This document shows positions 8,238-16,247 of a stretch of DNA of 64,000 nucleotides, one piece after another. A model generated the notes under the pieces. That model searched no databases. It was not told where the DNA came from and saw only the letters and a program-made list of their open reading frames with translations. The position numbers were made by a program, and so were the translations under genes. Where the stretch lies: assembly GCF_000308595.1 (NCBI RefSeq), contig NZ_BAGA01000127.1, positions 38,674-102,673 of the forward strand. The letters are read 5' to 3'. Position 1 is the stretch's first letter; the number at the start of each line of letters is the position of its first letter. This DNA comes from Nocardia higoensis NBRC 100133. GTDB lineage: Bacteria > Actinomycetota > Actinomycetes > Mycobacteriales > Mycobacteriaceae.

Positions 8238-10007
8238 CTACCGCGTGGCGTCGGGATCGACTACTTCGGCGTCGACGATATCGGCGTCCGGCTCCCGGCG
8301 CGGGCGGCTGACGGCGGGCGGATCATCGAGGACCTCGGCATCGATGGCGTCGGGATGGTCGCGGTCGGCGACCACGTCCCGCGCGGCGCGGCTGACAGCG
8401 CGGTCGTCCTCGGCGCCGCCGTCGTGCCCGTGCTCGTCGTACTCCTCGCCGCTGCGCGCATGGTCGTGGTCGTGCGCTTCGTCCTGGTCGTCGCGGTAGC
8501 GCTCGTCGTCGTAGTCGGCCTCGTAGTCGTCGTGCTCGTCGTCGTAGCGGTCCTCGTCGTCGTAGTGATCGTCATCCTCGTAATCGTCGTCGTAGTGCTC
8601 GTCCGCGTTGTCGTCGTCGTAGCGATCGTCGTCGTAGCGATCGTCGTCGTAGCGATCGTCGTCGTAGTGATCGTCGTCGTAGTGATCGTCGTCGTGGTCG
8701 GCCTCGCCGTCGCGGGCCCCGCCACCACGCCGGTCGTACTCGTCGTGATCGTCGAAGTAGTTGTCCCGGCCCGCGTGCGCGGCGCGGCGGTCCAGGAACA
8801 GCCGGGCCGCGATCAGTCCGATCCAGCCGGCGACCGAGAGGACGAGGAACGACGCGGCGGCCAGGGTGGACAGGCCGATGCCCACGTGTCCGAAGCCGCC
8901 CAGTTCGCCGCCCGCCAGGAGCGCGGCGCCGAGCACGACGAGCGTCGTCCCGCCGGCGCAGACGAGCACCGACCAGGGACGGGGGATCTCGTCGTCGCCG
9001 GTGCGCGCCAGGTCCAGACCCGTGATCACGCCGACAGCGGCGGGCACCGCCATCAGCAGCGGCCACCAGGCAACGGCCGGGCCGACCGGCAGCGCGGCCA
9101 GGACGGGCACCGCGGGCACCGGTCCGCCGGTCACCTCGAACAGACTGATGGAGGCCTCGCCGAACTGGACGGAGGCACCGAGCAGCATCGCGAGTGCGCC
9201 GACCACGACATTGGGCAGATAGACCAGCGAGAGCACCGTCAGGCCGAGTACGCCCCAGGCATCTCCCGCGCTCGCGTAGCCCTCACCCATGGCCGACCAG
9301 TGCGCGAGCAGCGACACCACGGTCACCGCCGTCGCGCAGGCGAGCAGTCGCAGCGCGGTGCGCCCGGAGCAGCGCAGACCGGTCACCACCCAATCGGGCA
9401 GCCGCAACAGATCGATTACGCGCGGGACCTCGCGGCTCACGATCCCCGCGGCCGCCGCCACCAGATGCAGCGCGAGCACCCAGCCGAAGGCGGCCAGCGC
9501 GTTCGGCGACCGCACCGGCAGGATCCCGGACGCGTCCTCGACCACCGCCAGGCAGACCGCGGTCACCAGCAGCGGCCCGCCGAGCGCCGCGCCGACCAGC
9601 CAGCCCAGATCGGCGCGAGAACTGTCCGGCAGCATGGCGCGGGCGCATTCGCGCGCTGCCGCCCACATCAGGACGAGAGTGGGCAGCAGTGGCAGCAGGC
9701 CGAGCGTGGTCTTGCCGATCACCAGCGGAACCTGATGCATCGCAAGCCAGCTCGCGGCGATCGCCGCGGAGGTGCCCGCCATGCCGTCACCGGAAGTGAG
9801 CAGAGTGAGCAGCACCAACACCGCGATCACCAGCATCGCCTGCGCCGCCGGGCGCACCGCGACGAGCAGCAGCACCCGGGCCCGTTCGGGGGTCAGCGAC
9901 AGGAATCCCGGCTCGTAGATCTCCTCCCGCCCGCTACGCACGGGCTGCTCCGGCTTCCCGGGAGGTTCCCCGGTCCAGCGGACGAGCGAGTTTCTGGGTG
10001 AGCTCAT
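8238..10007 (-). CDS. perM: Integral membrane protein of the PerM / DUF6350 family with acidic repeat tail
   Basis: A 589-residue protein. The first ~410 residues contain about nine to ten hydrophobic helices (for example VRPAAQAMLVIAVLVLLTLL and VLGLTVLSLVYLPNVVVGAL). Position directly upstream of purN-purH matches M. tuberculosis perM (Rv0955), implicated in cell division and persistence. The C-terminal ~175 residues are strongly acidic, with repeats of the type YDDDR/YDDDH followed by mixed acidic/His-rich sequence ending DPDATR. That tail is not needed for the family fold and is presumably cytoplasmic and disordered. It starts with ATG at 10007 and lies 177 bp upstream of purN. Confidence 0.85.
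   Translation of the reverse strand: MSSPRNSLVRWTGEPPGKPEQPVRSGREEIYEPGFLSLTPERARVLLLVAVRPAAQAMLVIAVLVLLTLLTSGDGMAGTSAAIAASWLAMHQVPLVIGKTTLGLLPLLPTLVLMWAAARECARAMLPDSSRADLGWLVGAALGGPLLVTAVCLAVVEDASGILPVRSPNALAAFGWVLALHLVAAAAGIVSREVPRVIDLLRLPDWVVTGLRCSGRTALRLLACATAVTVVSLLAHWSAMGEGYASAGDAWGVLGLTVLSLVYLPNVVVGALAMLLGASVQFGEASISLFEVTGGPVPAVPVLAALPVGPAVAWWPLLMAVPAAVGVITGLDLARTGDDEIPRPWSVLVCAGGTTLVVLGAALLAGGELGGFGHVGIGLSTLAAASFLVLSVAGWIGLIAARLFLDRRAAHAGRDNYFDDHDEYDRRGGGARDGEADHDDDHYDDDHYDDDRYDDDRYDDDRYDDDNADEHYDDDYEDDDHYDDEDRYDDEHDDYEADYDDERYRDDQDEAHDHDHARSGEEYDEHGHDGGAEDDRAVSRAARDVVADRDHPDAIDAEVLDDPPAVSRPRREPDADIVDAEVVDPDATR
8611..8693 (-). repeat. 15-bp tandem repeats encoding YDDDR/YDDDH
   Basis: At least five consecutive near-identical 15-bp units lie within the perM tail (plus-strand unit TCGTCGTCGTAGCGA or TCGTCGTCGTAGTGA). 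They remain in frame. Surrounding sequence from about 8500 is a looser version of the same GTC-rich pattern. Confidence 0.8.
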
Positions 10008-10053
10008 GGGAATTCAGCGTGGCAGCCTTCGCGACGGGATCGGGGCAGGCGCG

Positions 10054-10093
10054 CCGCGAGCACCCGCCCTGGGAACGGGCCGGGTGCTCGCGG
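10054..10093 (-). terminator. Intrinsic terminator after the DUF5336 gene
   Basis: A perfect 13-bp outer stem (10054-10066 with 10081-10093) is extended by CCC/GGG with one bulged base. It sits between the DUF5336 gene stop and the perM start. Confidence 0.8.
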
Positions 10094-10152
10094 TGTACTT
10101 CTTCGACCGATCTGGTTCGGTACCAGGTATTTCGGGGGTGTACTCCGACGAC

Positions 10153-11235
10153 CTACTTGTTGTTGTCGTCGGAGGGCCGGAACGCCGTGGTGGCGTCCTG
10201 AGCCGGGTCGCTGCCGGTCTCACCGCCGAACGGCTGGCCCTGCTGCTGACCGGCCTGCGGGGCCGAGGGCTGCTGACCGTAACCTGCGCCGTACTGCTGC
10301 CCCGGCTGGCCGCCGTAGTGCTGGGTCGCGCTCTCGTCGGGACGCGGCTGCGCACCGCTGGCGTACGGCGAGGACTGCTGCGGCGCACCGTATCCCGGCT
10401 GCTGGCCGTAGCCGGCCTGCTGCCCGGGCTGCCCCTGCTGGCCGTAGCCCGGCTGACCGTACGGCGAGGCGGCCTGCTGGCCGGGCTGGCTCTGACCATA
10501 GGGCGACTGCTGCGCCGGGTACTGCGCGCCGGAGGCGTAACCGGGCTGCTGCTGACCGTAGCCCTGCTGGCCGTAGCCCTGCTGGCCGTACTGGCTCTGC
10601 TGACCGTACTGCTGGCCCTGCTGACCGTAGGACGGCGAACCGTAACCACCCTGCTGGCCGGGGAAGCCACTTTGCTGGCCTGCGGGCTGAGCGGGCTTGG
10701 GAGCGGGCGGCTTCAGAATGCCGGCATCGAAGAGGACCACCGCGACCGCGAGCGCGGTCTGCACCAACGCCAGGAAGATCAGCACCCAGGCGCCGAACTT
10801 CGTGCCGTAGCCCTCCGGCAGCGAGATCACCTGGAACACCAGCGCCAGGAAACCGGCGGCCGCGGCCGCGGCGGCCACGCCCTTCCAATCATGCTTCGGC
10901 AGCAGCGAAAGCCCGGCGAGCAGACCGGCGAACAGAAGCAGGGCGAGCAGACCGGCCATGCCCATCGCGAAGGCGGACTGCGAGTCACCGGTGATGGTGG
11001 CGCCGTTGAACGAATTGGTGATCTCCGGCTGAGCGAACGGCAGGAAACCGAGCAGGAAGTTGAGGACACCCAGCGCGGCGACTCCGACCAGCAGGAAGAA
11101 CGGAAGCCCCTTGGCCGCCGCGCCGGCGGCGCTCGCACCGGCGCCTGCACCGGTCGGCTGGCCGGGGCCGGGTGCGGAAGGTGCGGAGGGCGTCCCGGGT
11201 GTGTTGTACCCGGAGCCCCCGGTCGGGTAGGACAT
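10153..11235 (-). CDS. DUF5336 membrane protein (34-kDa antigen homologue) with Gln/Gly/Tyr-rich tail
   Basis: A 360-residue protein. A Pro/Gly-rich N-terminus is followed by four transmembrane helices at about residues 43-180 (for example LPFFLLVGVAALGVLNFLLG and AWVLIFLALVQTALAVAVVL). This is the DUF5336 pattern of M. tuberculosis Rv0954, a 34-kDa antigenic membrane protein in the same position beside perM. The remaining ~175 residues are built from GQQ, GYGQQ and SPYGQ units, a prion-like low-complexity composition probably facing the cytoplasm. Function unknown; the family is tied to envelope growth by context only. Confidence 0.85.
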   Translation of the reverse strand: MSYPTGGSGYNTPGTPSAPSAPGPGQPTGAGAGASAAGAAAKGLPFFLLVGVAALGVLNFLLGFLPFAQPEITNSFNGATITGDSQSAFAMGMAGLLALLLFAGLLAGLSLLPKHDWKGVAAAAAAAGFLALVFQVISLPEGYGTKFGAWVLIFLALVQTALAVAVVLFDAGILKPPAPKPAQPAGQQSGFPGQQGGYGSPSYGQQGQQYGQQSQYGQQGYGQQGYGQQQPGYASGAQYPAQQSPYGQSQPGQQAASPYGQPGYGQQGQPGQQAGYGQQPGYGAPQQSSPYASGAQPRPDESATQHYGGQPGQQYGAGYGQQPSAPQAGQQQGQPFGGETGSDPAQDATTAFRPSDDNNK

Positions 11236-11428
11236 GTCGTCGTCTCCTCGGTCGAGTCGTGTACTTCGGCTGGATTTCTTTTGACGCTACTGCACGAGCC
11301 CGCGCCGGTCATCCTCACCTGAGCGGGTCGCGACCGTGTACCGAAGCGGAAGGACCGCCTTCCGGTTACCCGAAAAGCGGTCCCTCAACGTTGTTCATCC
11401 GATCGAGTCCGATCGGTTCTCGACTGTA

Positions 11429-11456
11429 GATCAGGCGGTGTCCGATGTGCCTGATC
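11429..11456 (-). terminator. Candidate hairpin downstream of sucD
   Basis: Inverted repeat GATCAGGC (11429-11436) / GCCTGATC (11449-11456) with a 12-nt loop, 50 bp beyond the sucD stop. GATCAGGCGGTG recurs at 11506-11517 overlapping the sucD end. A weak-to-moderate terminator candidate; no U-tract. Confidence 0.4.
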
Positions 11457-11507
11457 GCGGCGGCCTGCGGGGTGACGCTTCGCTACCGCCTCCGGCCGCT
11501 GACCCGA

Positions 11508-12422
11508 TCAGGCGGTGATCGACGCCTGCTCCAGGATCTCGCGCGCCAGGGCGGCGGTCTCCGAAGGAGTCTTGCCGACCTTGACGCCCGCGGCCTCGAG
11601 CGCGTCCTTCTTGGCCTGGGCGGTGCCCGAGGAGCCGGACACGATGGCGCCCGCGTGGCCCATGGTCTTGCCCTCCGGCGCGGTGAAGCCCGCGACGTAG
11701 CCGACGACCGGCTTGGTGACGTTGGCCTGGATGTAGGCCGCGGCCCGCTCCTCGGCGTCGCCGCCGATCTCGCCGATCATGACGATGAGCTTGGTCTCGG
11801 GGTCCTTCTCGAACGCCTCGATGGCATCGATGTGGGTGGTGCCGATGACCGGGTCGCCGCCGATGCCGATGGAGGTCGAGAAGCCGAAATCGCGCAGCTC
11901 GTACATCATCTGGTAGGTCAGCGTGCCCGACTTCGAGACCAGGCCGATCGGGCCCTTGCCGGTGATGTTGGCCGGGGTGATGCCGACCAGCGCCTCGCCG
12001 GGGGTGATGATGCCGGGGCAGTTGGGGCCGATGATCCGGGTCTTGTTGCCCTTCTCGACGTTGTAGGCCCAGGCGTAGGCGGTGTCCTGCACCGGGATGC
12101 CCTCGGTGATCACCACGAGCAGCGGGATCTCCGCGTCGATGGCCTCGATGATGGCGTCCTTGGCGAACTTCGGCGGCACGAACGCGATGGACACATCGGC
12201 GCCGGTCTCCTTGATGGCCTCGGCGACGGTGCCGAACACCGGCAGCTCGACGGCGTTGCCGTCCTTGTCGGTGTGCGACACGGTGGTGCCGGCCTTGCGG
12301 GCGTTGACGCCACCGACGACCTGGGTGCCGGCCTTGAGCATGAGGGCGGTGTGCTTGGTGCCCTCACCGCCGGTGATGCCCTGGACGATGACCTTGGAGT
12401 CCTTGTTCAGGAAGATAGACAT
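11508..12422 (-). CDS. sucD: Succinyl-CoA synthetase alpha subunit (ADP-forming)
   Basis: A 304-residue TCA-cycle enzyme subunit. It has the CoA-binding Rossmann start (VIVQGITGGEGTKHTALML), the ligase segment IGPNCPGIITPGEALVGI, and the phosphohistidine loop GHAGAIVSGSSGTAQAKKDA, where the His carries the phosphate. The length is normal. It lies 25 bp downstream of sucC on the same strand, forming the usual sucCD operon encoding an alpha/beta complex that interconverts succinyl-CoA and succinate with ATP formation. Confidence 0.97.
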   Translation of the reverse strand: MSIFLNKDSKVIVQGITGGEGTKHTALMLKAGTQVVGGVNARKAGTTVSHTDKDGNAVELPVFGTVAEAIKETGADVSIAFVPPKFAKDAIIEAIDAEIPLLVVITEGIPVQDTAYAWAYNVEKGNKTRIIGPNCPGIITPGEALVGITPANITGKGPIGLVSKSGTLTYQMMYELRDFGFSTSIGIGGDPVIGTTHIDAIEAFEKDPETKLIVMIGEIGGDAEERAAAYIQANVTKPVVGYVAGFTAPEGKTMGHAGAIVSGSSGTAQAKKDALEAAGVKVGKTPSETAALAREILEQASITA

Positions 12423-12447
12423 GAGATTCGGTCCTTACTCGTCCGCG

Positions 12448-13614
<1,167 letters not shown>

Positions 13615-13870
13615 GTACTCACCATCTCGTCTGCGTTGCTATGACAACGTCTTTGTTGGCGGCCCGACGTCGGAAGCGGGTCGGGTCGGACTCTAACCAG
13701 TCACATGGAGGGCCAATCGGCCACGTTCATCCTAAGTGGCGCAGGTCACGAACCATGGGCCGGGGGCGATAAAACCGCTGGCCAACACTACTGACGAGTA
13801 GCTTGTCGGCGTGCGGCCAGGTAGAGCGGCTCTACCGGAGGCCCGAGCGAAACCCCGGCGTGGGGGTGGC

Positions 13871-13937
13871 GGGCATTCTCACGACAATGCCCGAAACGCC
13901 GTGAGATATTCCGTTGCGATACGGTGATGAATCTCAC
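13871..13937 (+). promoter_or_regulatory. Structured leader with mutually exclusive pairings (possible RNA switch)
   Basis: Hairpin 13871-13877/13886-13892 (GGGCATT/AATGCCC) exposes loop CTCACGAC. Bases 13878-13883 (CTCACG) are complementary to 13900-13905 (CGTGAG). The overlapping GTGAGAT (13901-13907) instead pairs with ATCTCAC (13931-13937), enclosing an inner CCGT/ACGG hairpin. The two pairings compete. Whether this DNA is transcribed, and from which strand, is not known. No match to a riboswitch class was recognised. Confidence 0.35.
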
Positions 13938-14005
13938 ATGCCGGGAGAGAAACGGCGCAGCGCTTGCGACCGACGCAATTGCTTCGTTACCGTCATGCAG
14001 TCGAT

Positions 14006-14025
14006 GTCACAACTAGGTCACGACT
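14006..14025 (+). promoter_or_regulatory. Direct repeat resembling a MtrA-binding site
   Basis: Two 9-mers, GTCACAACT (14006-14014) and GTCACGACT (14017-14025), are separated by 2 bp, giving an 11-bp period. Mycobacterial MtrA is reported to bind tandem GTCACA-type 9-mers near genes for wall hydrolases and dnaA. The M23 peptidase gene downstream would be a fitting target. The match is by memory of the motif, not a search. Confidence 0.45.
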
Positions 14026-14062
14026 CCCCTGTTCCAGAGGATGAGGAGGACGGCAAGCCTTG

Positions 14063-14182
14063 ATGCAGCACAGCGCTCCGCAAGCGGTGAGCCGTCCGAT
14101 CGAGACACCCCCGACATCGTTCACCTGCCGTTTCATCGGCACAGTGACCAACTCCCGCTTCACGATGTGGTACTGCCGATGA
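14063..14182 (+). CDS. Short leader ORF (39 aa) translationally coupled to the M23 peptidase
   Basis: An ATG (or the adjacent TTG at 14060) follows an AGGAGG at 14044-14049 and encodes 39 residues ending FTMWYCR. Its TGA (14180-14182) overlaps the ATG of the peptidase gene at 14179 in an exact ATGA arrangement. The peptidase ATG lacks its own clear ribosome site. The geometry suggests a leader peptide whose translation feeds the downstream start. No homology is claimed. Confidence 0.5.
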   Translation: MQHSAPQAVSRPIETPPTSFTCRFIGTVTNSRFTMWYCR

Positions 14183-15594
14183 GTAATCGCTCGACCCTTA
14201 CCGAACTCGCAGCGGGCGCTTTCGCCTCCGGTCCACGCTCGCGCTCCGGTCACCGCTATCGCGACGACGATCAGCCCTTCATGCCTGCTGCCGCACCGTT
14301 GCCCCCCTCGACGGACCAGCACCCCGCGAATCACCATGCCGCGCCCGCAGCCGGCGCCGGATTCGGCGCGCACGCCGCGGGCAACGCCGGCTGGGACGAA
14401 ACCGCGGCCTGGAGCCGGGCGGGCGGCGCGTGGAACGAGGACACCACCTGGGACAACGGCACGGTGTGGCAGCAGGCTTCCGCCCACCGCGGGCCGGAAG
14501 CCCCGGATGCCTCCGCGTGGAATCAGGATTCCGAAGCGTGGAACAACGATTCCGCCTGGAACGACGGCGCGGCCTGGAACCAGAACGACGGCGCGACCTG
14601 GCACCAGCAGAGTTCCTGGAACAACGGAAGCGCTTGGGGCACAACCGAAACCGCGGATTCCGACGCGGGCTGGAACCAGGGCGAAGCGAGCCAGTGGCAG
14701 GGCACCTGCGACAGCGACGCCTGGGCCCGCCAGTCGCAGTGGAACCCCGGGAACGAGAGCGGCTGGACCGACGACGAGGGCGATGACGACCGCTCGGGCA
14801 ACGCCCCGGCCGCCACCCCCGCCGCGCCCGCTTTCATCCCCGGCCGGGGCACCGCCCGGCGCGGCGGCGCACACCGTGTGCCCGCCCCGCCCGGATCGCT
14901 CAAGGGTCGTGCCGCCGTCGTCGCCGTGGCCGCGGGCGCCGTGGTCGCCGCGGGCCAGGCCGCGATGGCCGACCCCGGTCAGCCGTCCCAGACCCTCGAC
15001 TACGAAGCCGCAGGCCAGATCCACGAGATCGCCGCGCAGTCGATGAGCCTGGAGGACCCGAACAACTCCTCCGCCTCGCCGCAGGTCCTCAACGTCGCCG
15101 CGCCCTCGAATCTGTCGCAGTTCAACGAGATCCTGGAGAACGGCCGTAAGTACGCCGAGGAACTGGCTGCCGCCGAGGCCGCCAAACTGCGGCCGCTGTT
15201 CGCCCAGTTCACCTACGGCAACTTCACTTCGGGCTACGGCGCCCGCTGGGGCGTCCAGCACCTCGGTGTCGACATCGCCGCGCCCATCGGCACCCCGATC
15301 TACGCCGTTGCCGACGGTACCGTGATCGACGCGGGCCCGGCCTCCGGCTTCGGCATGTGGGTGCGGATCAAGCACGAGGACGGTACGGTCACCGTCTACG
15401 GCCACGTCGACACCGCGACCGTCTCGGTCGGCGAGTACGTGATGGCGGGCGATCAGATCGCCACGGTCGGCAACCGCGGCTTCTCGACCGGCCCGCACGT
15501 GCACTTCGAGGTCTGGCTCAACGGCAACGACAAGGTGGACCCGCTGCCCTGGCTGGCCAGCCGCGGCATCTCCCTCGGCCAGTACCGCGGCTGA
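14179..15594 (+). CDS. M23-family (LytM) peptidoglycan endopeptidase with Trp/Asn-rich N-terminal region
   Basis: A 471-residue protein from the ATG at 14179; an in-frame ATG at 14041 exists but its own start region overlaps the AGGAGG sequence. Residues ~75-180 are built from AWN/SWN units such as AWNNDSAWNDG. A hydrophobic segment (RAAVVAVAAGAVVAAGQ, nucleotides ~14905-14970) acts as membrane anchor or internal signal. A short coiled region (YAEELAAAEAAKL) follows. The M23 domain has the zinc ligands HLGVD and GPHVHFEVW. It cleaves peptide cross-bridges or stems in the wall, and corresponds by position to M. tuberculosis Rv0950c beside sucC. The Trp/Asn-rich part lies before the membrane segment and so is predicted cytoplasmic. 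Confidence 0.88.
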   Translation: MSNRSTLTELAAGAFASGPRSRSGHRYRDDDQPFMPAAAPLPPSTDQHPANHHAAPAAGAGFGAHAAGNAGWDETAAWSRAGGAWNEDTTWDNGTVWQQASAHRGPEAPDASAWNQDSEAWNNDSAWNDGAAWNQNDGATWHQQSSWNNGSAWGTTETADSDAGWNQGEASQWQGTCDSDAWARQSQWNPGNESGWTDDEGDDDRSGNAPAATPAAPAFIPGRGTARRGGAHRVPAPPGSLKGRAAVVAVAAGAVVAAGQAAMADPGQPSQTLDYEAAGQIHEIAAQSMSLEDPNNSSASPQVLNVAAPSNLSQFNEILENGRKYAEELAAAEAAKLRPLFAQFTYGNFTSGYGARWGVQHLGVDIAAPIGTPIYAVADGTVIDAGPASGFGMWVRIKHEDGTVTVYGHVDTATVSVGEYVMAGDQIATVGNRGFSTGPHVHFEVWLNGNDKVDPLPWLASRGISLGQYRG

Positions 15595-15622
15595 TCGTCG
15601 TAGCCACCACCGGAGACCATCG

Positions 15623-15654
15623 AACACCCCGGAGCTCACCGAGCCCGGGGTGTT
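15623..15654 (+). terminator. Intrinsic terminator after the M23 peptidase gene
   Basis: Perfect 10-bp stem AACACCCCGG (15623-15632) / CCGGGGTGTT (15645-15654) with a 12-nt loop, followed by TTCGCAT. Confidence 0.75.
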
Positions 15655-15736
15655 TCGCATCCGGCCGGTGATGCTGCCCTCGGCTCGCCGGAAGCAGCGG
15701 CTCACCGCGAACGGTTCGGATCAGGGGCCGTTCACC

Positions 15737-16165
15737 TCAGGGCGCGGCGACGATCGCGAGCCCGATCAACGCGACGACTTTGACCACCTCGAGCGCCACG
15801 TAGTAGTAGTGCACCGTCGAGCGCGGCAGGTCCTCCCCCGCCGCCAGCACCTGGTTCGAGCGCCGGGTCAGCGGCGGCCGGATCACCACGAGCTGGACCG
15901 CGAGCACGACCACCGCGACACCGAGCCAGATCCACACCGAGGCCGACGGCCCCAGCACCACGCAGGCGAGCAGGAGCAGCGCCGCCCACACGGTTTCGGC
16001 GGTGTTCAAGGCTTGGAACACGATCCGGCCGATACCGAGCCCGAGCGGCACCGTCACCCCCGGCGCCCGGAACTTCAGGGGCGCCTCGAGGAACGAGATG
16101 GCCAGCACCATCCCCAGCCACAGCATCGGAAGAAACCAGACCAGATGTTGCGCGAAGCTGTCCAC
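15737..16165 (-). CDS. Small four-helix membrane protein of unknown function
   Basis: A 142-residue protein with about four transmembrane helices: HLVWFLPMLWLGMVLAISFL, AETVWAALLLLACVVLG, VWIWLGVAVVVLAVQLVVI and ALEVVKVVALIGLAIVAA. A charged loop (RPPLTRRSNQVLAAGEDLP) separates the last two. The pattern resembles the TMEM205/DUF4149 group, but this is not certain. It lies 82 bp from the pcrA stop on the same strand. No catalytic residues stand out; function unknown. Confidence 0.75.
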   Translation of the reverse strand: MDSFAQHLVWFLPMLWLGMVLAISFLEAPLKFRAPGVTVPLGLGIGRIVFQALNTAETVWAALLLLACVVLGPSASVWIWLGVAVVVLAVQLVVIRPPLTRRSNQVLAAGEDLPRSTVHYYYVALEVVKVVALIGLAIVAAP

Positions 16166-16247
16166 GCCTCGACGCTACCCAGTGGTCCCGTGCGGGGGGA
16201 AGAGGCCCGAGACCGGGCCGAACGGCTCTTGCGCCACCCGGCCGGGC

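Noticed and set aside
13800..14060. Search for a c-di-AMP (ydaO) riboswitch, common before actinobacterial wall hydrolases
   Set aside because: Conserved elements such as GGGGTGAATC and the terminal CTCACC-type segment were not found.
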